A stretch of 45,280 nucleotides of DNA from a bacterium. Lineage in GTDB: Bacteria > Patescibacteriota > Minisyncoccia > UBA6257 > MFKM01. The DNA is taken from assembly GCA_030693325.1 (NCBI GenBank), contig JAUYAV010000022.1:1-45280 (forward strand). Reading direction: 5' to 3'. The position numbers and the translations under genes are program-made. This document shows, piece by piece, positions 37,305 through 45,227 of this stretch. The first letter of the stretch is position 1; every line of letters starts with the position of its first letter. The notes below the pieces were generated by a model. That model worked only from the letters and a program-made list of their open reading frames with translations, was not told where the DNA came from and made no database searches.

Positions 37305-39452
37305 CTACTCCAAATGCACTTCTTTGGAAAATTTCTTTAGTTTTTCTTTAAGCAGGGGATAGGCGATTAATTTCGGGTCTTTTTGAAGAATTTCCAAAGC
37401 CGCTTTGCGGCTGTTTTTGACCAACTCGGGATTTTGAATGGCTTTCATCGCCAAGTCCGGCACGCCGGTTTGGTTTTTGCCGAGAAATTCTCCGGGTCCC
37501 CGGATTTCCAAATCTTTTTCCGCCAATTCCAAGCCGTTTTTGGCTTCAACTATAGATTGTAGTCTTTGCTGGGTGGTTTTTGCCGAAGAATCGGTGAATA
37601 GAAAACAAAATGATTGATAAACTCCCCGGCCGACCCGGCCGCGAAACTGATAAAGCTGGGCCAAGCCGAAACGCTCGGCGCCTTCAATCATCATTATGAC
37701 GGCGTTGGGAATATCCACTCCGACTTCAACCACGGAAGTGGAAACCAAAATATCAGTTTCTCCATCTTTAAATTTATTCATTATTAATTCTTTGTCCTTT
37801 GATTTTATTTTTCCGTGAAGCATCGCCACTCTCAAATCCGGGAAAATTTTATTTTTCAATTTTTCATATTCTTCCTTAACCGCTTTTGTTTCCAAAAGCA
37901 ACGCTGATTTATACTGATTTAGCTGATTTATGCGGATATTATTATTAGCATCTATCTGTGTGTCTGCATCTATACGCGGACATATAACAAAAACTTGTCT
38001 TCCTTTTTTTACCTGTCCACGGATAAAAGCATACGCCTTATCGCGATTGGTCGGCGCCACTACTTTGGTGACAATTGCCTTTCTGTTTTTCGGCAATTCC
38101 GTGATTGTTGATAAATCCAAATCGCCGAAAATACTTAAAGATAAGGTGCGCGGAATAGGGGTGGCGGACATAGAGAGAAAATGGGGAATTAATTTATTCT
38201 TTTTTAAGAGTTTCGCCCGTTGAGAAACCCCGAAGCGATGCTGTTCGTCAATAACCACGAAAACCAAATCATTAAAAACAACACCTTTCTGAATTAAAGC
38301 GTGAGTGCCGATAATGATTTTGATTTTTCCCAAAGCGATTTTTTCCAAAAGCTCGCTTTTTTTAATTTCGGTTTCCAAACCGTCTCCGTAAAAAACTTTT
38401 GTTTGCGCTGAAGTGATAAGAGCCAATCCTTTTTCAAAATCAGGAAAAAATTTAATGAAAGTTTGATAATGCTGATGAGCCAAAATTTCTGTCGGAGCCA
38501 TAAAAACACTTTGATGATTTTCTTCCGCTGAAGCTAAAGCGGCCAAAGCGGCGACAATGGTTTTACCCGAGCCGACATCACCCTGAAGCAGGCGGTTCAT
38601 CGGGTGGTTTTTCTCCAAATCCTGAACAATTTCCCAGAGAGATTGTTTTTGGGAAAGCGTTAATTCAAAAGGCAAATGATTAATAATTTCCTTCAGCCAT
38701 TCAATGTCTATTTTTAGAGGAACGGCCTTTTTCTGATTGAGTTTCAAGCGCTGTAAAATATTGGAAAGCTGGAGAAAAAAAAGATCTTCAAAGGCAAAAC
38801 GTTTTTTTGCTTCCCGCGCCTCTTTCAAATTTTCAGGAAAATGGATTTTTTGAATCGCGGAATTTATTTCCGGCAGATTATTTTTTTTGAGCACCGAAGC
38901 CGGTAAAAATTCGGGAATTTTTTCCAAATTTTCAAGAATGGGTTTTATTAAATAACGGATTCCTTTTGAAGTCAGACCCTTGGTTTCCGGATAAATAGGC
39001 ACCAGGCGGCCGGTGTGTTTTGTTTCTTCCTCCTCGTTTTCCTCGTTTAGAATTTCATAAATCGGATTGGAAAGATAAAGTTTATTTTTTGAAAGAGAAA
39101 TTTTTCCGGCAAAATTAGCCAATCTTCCTTCTCGGAGAATATCTTTCAAATAGGGCTGATTAAACCAAATCGCCCGGATACTGCCGGTCTTATCGCTGAT
39201 TAACGCCTCAACTAAAACCATTCTTCTCTGCCAAGTGCGATGCAAAGAAATTTCAGTGATTATTCCTTGAACGGTTGCCTGCTGTCCGGCTTTAAGCTCG
39301 GCAATTTTGTAAATCTGGGAAAAATCTTCATAGCGGAAGGGGAAATGCAAAAGTAAATCACCAACTGTTTCAATTTTAAAATTTTTAAAGCGTTCCAAAA
39401 ATTTTGGTCCGATGCCGTAAATTTCGGAAAGAGAAGTCTTGAGATTTAGCAT
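37305..39452 (-). CDS. recG: ATP-dependent DNA helicase RecG
   Basis: This 715-residue RecG has a wedge OB domain (GQQATVQGIITEISLH), Walker A GDVGSGKTIVA, the DEQHRFG box, SATPIPRTL, and helicase motifs V/VI (TSVVEVGVDIPNA, QFRGRVGRG). It remodels stalled replication forks. ATG 39452 is chosen because the upstream frame is translated tRNA-Lys. The start lies 5 nt after that tRNA. A repeat-derived insert (IDANNNIRINQLNQYKSALL) interrupts the second helicase lobe after VICPRI. Confidence 0.96.
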   Translation of the reverse strand: MLNLKTSLSEIYGIGPKFLERFKNFKIETVGDLLLHFPFRYEDFSQIYKIAELKAGQQATVQGIITEISLHRTWQRRMVLVEALISDKTGSIRAIWFNQPYLKDILREGRLANFAGKISLSKNKLYLSNPIYEILNEENEEEETKHTGRLVPIYPETKGLTSKGIRYLIKPILENLEKIPEFLPASVLKKNNLPEINSAIQKIHFPENLKEAREAKKRFAFEDLFFLQLSNILQRLKLNQKKAVPLKIDIEWLKEIINHLPFELTLSQKQSLWEIVQDLEKNHPMNRLLQGDVGSGKTIVAALAALASAEENHQSVFMAPTEILAHQHYQTFIKFFPDFEKGLALITSAQTKVFYGDGLETEIKKSELLEKIALGKIKIIIGTHALIQKGVVFNDLVFVVIDEQHRFGVSQRAKLLKKNKLIPHFLSMSATPIPRTLSLSIFGDLDLSTITELPKNRKAIVTKVVAPTNRDKAYAFIRGQVKKGRQVFVICPRIDADTQIDANNNIRINQLNQYKSALLLETKAVKEEYEKLKNKIFPDLRVAMLHGKIKSKDKELIMNKFKDGETDILVSTSVVEVGVDIPNAVIMMIEGAERFGLAQLYQFRGRVGRGVYQSFCFLFTDSSAKTTQQRLQSIVEAKNGLELAEKDLEIRGPGEFLGKNQTGVPDLAMKAIQNPELVKNSRKAALEILQKDPKLIAYPLLKEKLKKFSKEVHLE
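37901..37980. repeat. ATCAGC/GCGGATA-type repeat inside recG
   Basis: On the recG strand the units read ATAAATCAGCTAAATCAG and AGCGTT, plus AGATGC/GCGGATA-like units. It is the same family as in ligA and gatA and again in frame. Confidence 0.75.
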
Positions 39453-39457
39453 AAGAG

Positions 39458-39530
39458 TCCGCCCACCAGGAATCGAACCTGGAACCGTCTCCTTAAGAGG
39501 GAGCTGCTCTGCCAATTAAGCTATGGGCGG
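39458..39530 (-). tRNA. tRNA-Lys(CTT)
   Basis: Acceptor CCGCCCA/TGGGCGG, D-arm GCTT...GAGC, anticodon loop CTCTTAA (anticodon CTT), T-arm CCAGG-TTCGATT-CCTGG, discriminator A. CCA not encoded. The outermost anticodon-stem pair is a G-A mismatch. It directly precedes recG. Confidence 0.93.
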
Positions 39531-39589
39531 TATTCAAATTATACATTCACCAATCCTCAATTTCCACCTCTAAATTTTCATTATTTTTT

Positions 39590-39629
39590 TTACTATTGTA
39601 ATTCCACGATCGTGGAATTACAATAGTAA
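39590..39629. repeat. 40-bp perfect palindrome, copy 2
   Basis: Identical to the inner 40 bp of 3661-3702, centred on CGATCG. It lies 31 nt before the dehydrogenase ATG at 39661, just upstream of its -10. Confidence 0.9.
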
Positions 39630-39645
39630 CTAAAATTTTTGAATT

Positions 39646-39654
39646 TGCTATAAT
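39646..39654 (+). promoter_or_regulatory. Extended -10 (TGCTATAAT), leaderless start
   Basis: TG-C-TATAAT ends 6 nt before the ATG at 39661. The palindrome upstream ends 16 nt before this box, where an operator could act. Confidence 0.65.
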
Positions 39655-39660
39655 TAAAAT

Positions 39661-40629
39661 ATGAAAATCTATATCACTCGCAAGATTCCGGAAGCCGGGA
39701 TTAAAAAATTACAAGATAAAGGATACGAAGTGACTATTAATTCCGAAGACCGGGTTTTGGCTAAAGAAGAATTAACAGCGGCTCTCCAAGGAAAAAATTA
39801 CGATGCCGTGCTGTGTCTTTTGACTGACAAAATTGATGATGAGGTTTTAGCCGCGGCCGGTCCCCAAGTGAAAATTTTCGCTAATTATGCGGTCGGTGTT
39901 GATAATATTGACCTTCCAGCGGCCAAGAAGCGGGGGATAATAGTTTCTAATACGCCTGGCGTTTTGACCGAAAGTGTAGCTGAATTGACAATCGGTCTGA
40001 TTTTTGCCATTACCAAAAGAATCGTTGAGGCCGATGAATTCACCCGGAGAGGGAAATTCGTGGGCTGGGCGCCTATGCTTTTTTTGGGCACAGACCTTAA
40101 AGATAAAACTTTGGGAATAATAGGACTGGGCCGGATTGGCGGCGAAGTGGCGCGCCGGATGCATGACGGATTTGGCATGAATATTATTTATTTTGATGCC
40201 AAACGCAACGAAGAATTGGAAAAAATTTATCATATTGAATACGCCGATTTGGAAACTCTGCTTAAAATTTCGGATGTTGTTTCGGTTCATGTTCCTTTAC
40301 TTCCGGCTACCCGTCATTTAATTGACGCTCAAAAATTGGCGATGATGAAACCAAGCGCTTATCTTATTAACACTTCCCGCGGCCCGATTATTGATGAAAT
40401 CGCTCTTGAGGAAGCCCTCAAGAATAAAGTCATCCGGGGAGCGGCCATAGATGTTTATGAAAATGAGCCGGCTCTAACTCCGGGCTTAGCTGAGCTGGAT
40501 AATATCGTTTTAACCCCGCACATTGCCTCGGCTTCTTTGGAAACGCGAAGCAAGATGGCGGAAATGGCGGCTGACAATATTATCGCTGTTTTGGAAAATA
40601 AAACTCCGCCAAATCCAGTTAAGATATAA
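39661..40629 (+). CDS. D-2-hydroxyacid dehydrogenase (glyoxylate/hydroxypyruvate reductase type)
   Basis: This 322-residue NAD(P)-dependent enzyme has the Rossmann motif GIIGLGRIGGEVARR (~154-168), the substrate Arg in INTSRGPIIDE, the catalytic Glu in YENEPA and His in LTPHIASAS. YAVGVDNIDL matches the family's GVGxDxID. The order and length fit GyaR/GRHPR-like glyoxylate reductases. The exact 2-oxoacid is not certain. It is monocistronic with a clear terminator. Confidence 0.9.
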   Translation: MKIYITRKIPEAGIKKLQDKGYEVTINSEDRVLAKEELTAALQGKNYDAVLCLLTDKIDDEVLAAAGPQVKIFANYAVGVDNIDLPAAKKRGIIVSNTPGVLTESVAELTIGLIFAITKRIVEADEFTRRGKFVGWAPMLFLGTDLKDKTLGIIGLGRIGGEVARRMHDGFGMNIIYFDAKRNEELEKIYHIEYADLETLLKISDVVSVHVPLLPATRHLIDAQKLAMMKPSAYLINTSRGPIIDEIALEEALKNKVIRGAAIDVYENEPALTPGLAELDNIVLTPHIASASLETRSKMAEMAADNIIAVLENKTPPNPVKI

Positions 40630-40658
40630 ATTACAAATATTTATTTACTCAAAATAAA

Positions 40659-40686
40659 AAAGAGGGAGTTATTTAACTCCCTCTTT
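40659..40686. terminator. Bidirectional Rho-independent terminator
   Basis: AAAGAGGGAGTTA and TAACTCCCTCTTT form a 13-bp stem with a 2-nt loop, with A-run on one side and T-run on the other. It serves the convergent dehydrogenase and the 139-aa gene. Confidence 0.85.
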
Positions 40687-40690
40687 ATCT

Positions 40691-41110
40691 TTAAAGTTGG
40701 TGGCGCGTTTCGCCTTTTAGAAGCAAATCAAAATCGGAAATAAAAACTTCGGTTTCAGGCTGGTCTTTGATAAGTCGCGTGTCAATGCCGATATAGAAAG
40801 TTGACCATAATTTTCTGGCTAATGCCTGAAACGGTTCAAAATATTCTTTTCCGTAAACTTCGAAAATCCACTCTTTTTCTTTGTCGCTGGCACCGCGGGC
40901 ATAGTTGTTAAACCAGATAACGCCGACAAATAATCTTCTTCGCGATTCCGAATTGTCTTGATGCGGCATCAATAAGCCGATTGACTCACTTTTAGCTAAA
41001 CTGGACTCAGTGCAAGATTTGCCAATACAAGATGCCAAAACATAACCTTTCCGAACCAGCCATCGGCCAACCCAAACTGAAATTACTTCCCCGGATTTTC
41101 TTCGTTTCAT
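40691..41110 (-). CDS. Protein of unknown function (139 aa)
   Basis: Soluble protein with no signal peptide or known motif. The central part reads GVIWFNNYARGASDKEKEWIFEVYGKEYFEPFQALARKLWSTF. The start is fixed by a strong AAGGAGGT Shine-Dalgarno. It begins 40 nt downstream of tRNA-Arg on the same strand, so the tRNA promoter may also drive it. Function unknown. Confidence 0.65.
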   Translation of the reverse strand: MKRRKSGEVISVWVGRWLVRKGYVLASCIGKSCTESSLAKSESIGLLMPHQDNSESRRRLFVGVIWFNNYARGASDKEKEWIFEVYGKEYFEPFQALARKLWSTFYIGIDTRLIKDQPETEVFISDFDLLLKGETRHQL

Positions 41111-41150
41111 GCCTACCTCCTTATTTTAAAATTTTTTAAAGTGCGGCTAG

Positions 41151-41222
41151 TGCCCTCGGGAGGATTCGAACCTCCACTAACAGGTCCGAAGCCTGTCGTG
41201 ATATCCGTTTCACTACGAGGGC
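41151..41222 (-). tRNA. tRNA-Arg(TCG)
   Basis: Acceptor GCCCTCG/CGAGGGC, anticodon stem ACAGG/CCTGT around CTTCGGA (anticodon TCG), T-arm GGAGG-TTCGAAT-CCTCC, discriminator A. CCA not encoded. Confidence 0.93.
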
Positions 41223-41309
41223 GAAAATTGGCCTTTTTTAATTTTTTAATTATAAATAATTTTTAAATATTTGGCAAGATTAAGTTTTTAAATTTTATCT
41301 CTATTTTCG

Positions 41310-41318
41310 TGATATAAT
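41310..41318 (+). promoter_or_regulatory. Extended -10 (TGATATAAT), leaderless start for the CCA-adding enzyme
   Basis: TG-A-TATAAT ends 6 nt before the ATG at 41325. No -35 is visible. Confidence 0.65.
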
Positions 41319-41324
41319 TTATTC

Positions 41325-42812
41325 ATGGAATTCCCCAAAGAAGTTTTAGAATTAACGGAAAAATTAAAAAAATCCGGTTATCAGGTTTTTCTGGTGGGCG
41401 GCTGTGTCCGTAATTTTCTATTAGAGAAAAAATCCAAGGACTGGGATATTACCACTAACGCCAACCCCGAAGAAATCCAGAAAATTTTTGCGGATTTTGG
41501 CGGCGCTTCGGCTGATAAACCTGCCACCGTTTATGAAAATACTTTCGGAACGGTCGGCGTAAAAACGGAATCCGAAGACCCGACGCTCAAAATTATCGAG
41601 GTGACCACTTTTCGTCTGGAAGGAAAATATACCGACAAAAGGCATCCTGATGAAATAAAATTCGCCAAAACCATTGAAGAGGATTTATCCCGTCGTGATT
41701 TTACCGTAAATGCTCTGGCGCTTGAAATGCCGGCAGAAAAATTTCCAAAAATCATTGACCCTTACGGCGGCCAAAAAGATTTAAAAAATAAAATTATCCG
41801 CACGGTAGGGGAGCCCGAAGAACGTTTTAGCGAAGATGCTCTGCGTTTGATGCGGGCGGTTCGTTTTGCCACGGAATTGAATTTTACGATTGAAGATAAA
41901 ACAGCGGCGGCCATTAAAAAAGAATCCAAACTTTTGGCCGTTATCGCCAAAGAAAGAATCCGCGATGAACTGGAAAAAATAATAATGTCCGAGCGCGCGG
42001 CTGAAGGCATAAAAAAATTGGCGGAATTGGGTTTGCTCAGCCATATCATTCCGGAATTAACCGAAGGAATCGGCGTCGGACAGAACAAACACCATATATA
42101 TGAAGTTTTTGACCATGGCGTCCGCGCCTTGGATTACGCCGCTAAAAATAATTGTTCGTTGATTATCCGGCTAGCTACCTTGCTTCACGATGTTGGTAAG
42201 CCGCGAACCAAAAGAGGGGAAGGAGAAGATTCCACTTTTTATAATCATGAAATTGTCGGCGCCAAAATGACTTTTCAAATCCTCAGCCGGCTTCATTTCC
42301 CGAAAGAAATTATTGAAAAAACAACTCATTTAGTCCGCTATCATCTCTTCTACTATAATGTAGGCGAAGTTACCGAAGCCGGAGTGCGCCGGTTTTTGCA
42401 CCGGGTGAAACCGGAGAATATAGACGACCTGATAAAAGTCCGCGAAGCCGACCGCATCGGCTCCGGCGTTCCCAAGGCCGTTCCTTATAAACTTCGCCAT
42501 CTGCTTTTTATGGTGGAAAAAGTAAAACAAGATCCGCTTTCGCCGAAAATGCTGGCGGTTGACGGAAAAGACGTGATGGAAATCGCCAAAATTGAGCCCG
42601 GCCCGAAAGTCGGGCAGATTTTAAGCATTTTGCTTGATGAAATTCTGGAAGATCCGAAGAAAAATGAAAAGAAATATCTGGAAAACCGGATTGAAGAACT
42701 GATAAAATTAAAAGACCAGGAATTAAAAAAAATGTCCGAAGGCGCTAAAGAAAAAAAGGAAGAATTTGAGGGCGGGCTTGAATCAGAAATGAAAAAGAAA
42801 TATTATGTTTAA
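41325..42812 (+). CDS. CCA-adding tRNA nucleotidyltransferase with HD domain
   Basis: This 495-residue class II nucleotidyltransferase has GGCVRNFLL and the catalytic carboxylates in KDWDITTNA, then RRDFTVNAL, RFSEDALRLMRAVRFATEL (nucleotide recognition) and an HD phosphohydrolase domain (LATLLHDVGKPR). The C-terminal ~40 residues are a charged extension. It adds or repairs the 3' CCA of tRNAs. This matters here because six of the eight intact tRNAs in the window lack an encoded CCA. A poly(A) polymerase role is possible but less likely. Confidence 0.92.
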   Translation: MEFPKEVLELTEKLKKSGYQVFLVGGCVRNFLLEKKSKDWDITTNANPEEIQKIFADFGGASADKPATVYENTFGTVGVKTESEDPTLKIIEVTTFRLEGKYTDKRHPDEIKFAKTIEEDLSRRDFTVNALALEMPAEKFPKIIDPYGGQKDLKNKIIRTVGEPEERFSEDALRLMRAVRFATELNFTIEDKTAAAIKKESKLLAVIAKERIRDELEKIIMSERAAEGIKKLAELGLLSHIIPELTEGIGVGQNKHHIYEVFDHGVRALDYAAKNNCSLIIRLATLLHDVGKPRTKRGEGEDSTFYNHEIVGAKMTFQILSRLHFPKEIIEKTTHLVRYHLFYYNVGEVTEAGVRRFLHRVKPENIDDLIKVREADRIGSGVPKAVPYKLRHLLFMVEKVKQDPLSPKMLAVDGKDVMEIAKIEPGPKVGQILSILLDEILEDPKKNEKKYLENRIEELIKLKDQELKKMSEGAKEKKEEFEGGLESEMKKKYYV

Positions 42813-42826
42813 ACACCTTTAACGCC

Positions 42827-42976
42827 ATGGCCATAAAACCGATTTGCAATAAGTGTAAAAAAGAATTAAAGAAATTCGGCGCAATTTTGTTCAGCCCGCC
42901 GGATAAAGAAAGCAAAGTTAAAAAATTCCATATTTGCGAAAATTGCTATAGATCAATCGTGAAGAAAATGAGTTAG
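42827..42976 (+). CDS. Small zinc-ribbon protein (49 aa)
   Basis: This small frame has two CxxC pairs (ICNKCKKEL and ICENCYRS) 24 residues apart with a basic linker, a classic zinc ribbon. The ATG at 42827 follows the CCA-adding enzyme by 14 nt and the stop ends 6 nt before tRNA-Pro. The Cys spacing argues for a real gene. It could bind nucleic acid or be a structural ribbon. Partner unknown. Confidence 0.65.
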   Translation: MAIKPICNKCKKELKKFGAILFSPPDKESKVKKFHICENCYRSIVKKMS

Positions 42977-42982
42977 CGATAT

Positions 42983-43056
42983 CGGGGAGTAGTATACCGG
43001 TAGTACATACGCTTCGGGTGCGTAGAGATCGGGTTCGATTCCCGGCTCCCCGACCA
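42983..43056 (+). tRNA. tRNA-Pro(CGG)
   Basis: Acceptor CGGGGAG/CTCCCCG, anticodon stem TACGC/GCGTA around TTCGGGT (anticodon CGG), T-arm TCGGG-TTCGATT-CCCGG, discriminator A53 and encoded CCA (43054-43056). Confidence 0.94.
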
Positions 43057-43126
43057 GATTAAAATTATCCAGTAGCTGAAAATCTGAAGGTTCTTTAACA
43101 AGGTACATAAAAAAGGAGGTGTCAAA

Positions 43127-43744
43127 ATGAGCGATGCTTTTAGCGATATTGCTCAAGACCAAAGAAGGGCGGAAGCAATTAACGAGTATCTCAGAGTACT
43201 GGTGGCGTATCTGAATAAGAAATTGCCGGTTAGAGAGGTGAAAAAGAAAGCGAAAATCGTCAGCGGCGGATCTTCCGGATATTTCAGCGGCCCGGTTGAT
43301 TTTATTTCCGGGTTAAGCGAAACCTTACGCAACCTGAAGAACGGCGATAAAGAAACATGGGCTAAATTGCTGTTTAGATTTTGGGAGAGTTGTTATTTTT
43401 TTGAGCTTTACGGCCTTTCACCGTGGAATGGGAAAACCTTGATTCGCGTTGATTATGGTATGCATTTTGTCAATGTTAAAAGTCATCCTGCCGGCTGGAT
43501 CGCGGAAGAAGTGATAAATAAAATAATCAGCGAGAAGGATTGGTTGACTTATGACGGCGACGATTATCTGATTGTTCTAGGCGAACCACGCGAAGCATTT
43601 TGGGTTGGCAATTCGACTTTTTTTGGGTGTAGCGATGGGCGCTACGGAAGTTTGACAAAGCCCAGAGAAAGAAAACGATGGACCGGCAACGGAACTATGC
43701 GACAAAGAGCTGAATTCTGCGGCCAAAAAATTAGGAAGAGGTGA
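43127..43744 (+). CDS. Protein of unknown function (205 aa)
   Basis: Soluble protein of no recognised family. Visible features are a helical N-terminus (RRAEAINEYLRVLVAYLNKKLP), the segment VSGGSSGYFSGPVDFISGL, an aromatic-rich centre (FWESCYFFELYGLSPWNGKTLIRVDYG) and a basic tail. The start has a strong AAGGAGGTG Shine-Dalgarno. It lies 70 nt after tRNA-Pro on the same strand and ends with a strong terminator. Its expression style matches the other Shine-Dalgarno-led genes here. Confidence 0.65.
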   Translation: MSDAFSDIAQDQRRAEAINEYLRVLVAYLNKKLPVREVKKKAKIVSGGSSGYFSGPVDFISGLSETLRNLKNGDKETWAKLLFRFWESCYFFELYGLSPWNGKTLIRVDYGMHFVNVKSHPAGWIAEEVINKIISEKDWLTYDGDDYLIVLGEPREAFWVGNSTFFGCSDGRYGSLTKPRERKRWTGNGTMRQRAEFCGQKIRKR

Positions 43745-43764
43745 GAAGAATCGCTATTTGTTTT

Positions 43765-43796
43765 ATCCCCGTGCGAAATACGCACGGGGATTTTTT
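43765..43796 (+). terminator. Rho-independent terminator
   Basis: ATCCCCGTGCG (43765-43775) and CGCACGGGGAT (43781-43791) form a perfect 11-bp stem with loop AAATA, followed by T6. Confidence 0.93.
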
Positions 43797-43810
43797 ATTG
43801 CCTAAAATGC

Positions 43811-43816
43811 TACAAT
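43811..43816 (+). promoter_or_regulatory. -10 box (TACAAT), leaderless start for the DUF5671 gene
   Basis: TACAAT, preceded by TGC, ends 6 nt before the ATG at 43823. Confidence 0.5.
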
Positions 43817-43822
43817 AACGAT

Positions 43823-44791
43823 ATGGTAGAAAACCCAACCCAAACAAAAGTATCTCCAAAACATGTTTTTCTTCATCTGTTCGCCATTATTATGCTTTAT
43901 GTAAGCACGGCAAATTTTCTCACGCTTATTTTCCAATACATAAACATTTTACTGCCGGACAAGCTTTCCCAAATCGGATATCAAGCATCTTATCATTCCG
44001 ATTTAATAAGATTCGCGATTTCTTCCGTTATAATTGTTTTTCCGGCCTTAATTTTAATTTCCTGGCTTTTGAACAAAAATTATAAAAAAGAACCGGCGGT
44101 GCGGGAAATGAAAAGCAGAAAATGGCTTATTTATTTCACTCTTTTTCTGGCGGGCCTTGTTATCGTTGGCGATTTTATAAGCATCATCTGGAATTTTATG
44201 GGAGGCGAAATTACATTCCGATTTATTTTGAAATCTCTCTCGGTCCTTTTTGTGAGCGGTTTGATTTTCGGATATTACCTCTGGGATATCAGAAGGGAAT
44301 TCCCGGCAAAAAATGCTAAATTAAAATATTTTGTCTGGTCTCTTTCCGCGCTTGTTGCGATTGTTGTCATTGCGGGATTTTTTATAATTGGCTCACCGCA
44401 ACAAGAAAGAATAAGGCGTTTTGACCAACAGCGGGTTTATGATTTGCAAAGCGTTCAAAACGAAATCGTTAATTATTGGGTTAACAAAAGAATTCTTCCG
44501 CAAAATCTTTCTATTTTAGAAGATCCAATCACCGGCTACAAAGTGCCGACTGACCCGCAAACTGACAGCCAGTATGAATACATTCTTAAAGGGGACGAAA
44601 CAAGTTTTTCCGCTTTTGCCAATACATTTGAATTGTGCGCTATTTTTGGCTTGCCAAGCGATTCCCAAAATTTAGGAGCAGCGCCAACAAAGCCGGTAGG
44701 CGGCGGTTATAGCCAAAACTGGGACCATATCGCCGGAAGAGTTTGTTTTGAAAGAAAAATTGACCCGCAATTATATCCGCCTCAAAAATAA
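43823..44791 (+). CDS. DUF5671-type membrane protein
   Basis: This 322-residue protein has five hydrophobic helices in the first ~190 residues (~15-40, 60-83, 103-125, 135-155, 168-192) and an extracellular C-terminal domain (~193-322). The N-terminal SPKHVFLHLFAIIMLYVSTANF and LFQYINILLPD are the DUF5671 signature. The tail (RVYDLQSVQNEIVNYWVNKRILPQNL, then DPITGYKVPTDPQT) looks like a small pilin-like or binding domain. Function unknown. The family is common in CPR genomes as I recall it. Confidence 0.75.
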   Translation: MVENPTQTKVSPKHVFLHLFAIIMLYVSTANFLTLIFQYINILLPDKLSQIGYQASYHSDLIRFAISSVIIVFPALILISWLLNKNYKKEPAVREMKSRKWLIYFTLFLAGLVIVGDFISIIWNFMGGEITFRFILKSLSVLFVSGLIFGYYLWDIRREFPAKNAKLKYFVWSLSALVAIVVIAGFFIIGSPQQERIRRFDQQRVYDLQSVQNEIVNYWVNKRILPQNLSILEDPITGYKVPTDPQTDSQYEYILKGDETSFSAFANTFELCAIFGLPSDSQNLGAAPTKPVGGGYSQNWDHIAGRVCFERKIDPQLYPPQK

Positions 44792-44834
44792 TAATTCATA
44801 AATTTAATTTAAGCCCTTTTTACCGCAATAAGTT

Positions 44835-44868
44835 CTTCCCTAGGTCCAATCGATTGGACTTAGGGAAG
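44835..44868. repeat. 34-bp near-perfect palindrome
   Basis: CTTCCCTA-G-GTCCAATC pairs with GATTGGAC-T-TAGGGAAG, a single mismatch in 17 bp. It lies 43 nt after the DUF5671 stop and before a terminator. Confidence 0.8.
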
Positions 44869-44876
44869 TTGATATT

Positions 44877-44913
44877 AAACAGCCTATATTAATAAAATCA
44901 GGGCTGTTTTTTT
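44877..44913 (+). terminator. Rho-independent terminator before tRNA-Ala
   Basis: AAACAGCC (44877-44884) pairs with GGCTGTTT (44902-44909), followed by T-run to 44913. Confidence 0.8.
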
Positions 44914-44942
44914 ATTATTTATTTGTTAAACTTAGTGAAAAT

Positions 44943-45013
44943 GGGCCTATAGTAAAGTGGCATTACGCGGCATTCGCATTGCTGAGGCGCGAGTTCGATT
45001 CTCGCTAGGTCCA
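44943..45013 (+). tRNA. tRNA-Ala(CGC)
   Basis: Acceptor GGGCCTA/TAGGTCC carries the G3-U70 wobble pair that identifies alanine tRNA. Anticodon stem CGGCA/TGCTG surrounds TTCGCAT (anticodon CGC). T-arm GCGAG-TTCGATT-CTCGC, discriminator A. CCA not encoded. Confidence 0.93.
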
Positions 45014-45204
45014 CAAAATCGTCCTTTAGTTCAATTTTTTCTATCTTGATATAAATTAATCCTTTTGGACGAAAACAGGTTAGATCCGAGATTTGGGGAG
45101 CTATAACGATGTCAGCATTTATCAAGGTTTCCTAGGGTTCGGATAAGCTTATTTGACCCAAATAGAAATAGAGGTTATGCTATTAGTTCTTCACGCAAGC
45201 AAAG

Positions 45205-45213
45205 TGCTATAAT
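45205..45213 (+). promoter_or_regulatory. Extended -10 (TGCTATAAT) for the last, truncated gene
   Basis: TG-C-TATAAT ends 14 nt before an ATG at 45228. The stretch between tRNA-Ala and this box (45014-45204) shows no gene or strong structure. Confidence 0.5.
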
Positions 45214-45227
45214 TATTTGAGAATACA

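Noticed and set aside
39453-39515. N-terminal extension of recG
   Set aside because: The extra residues are translation of tRNA-Lys. ATG 39452 matches the normal RecG start.
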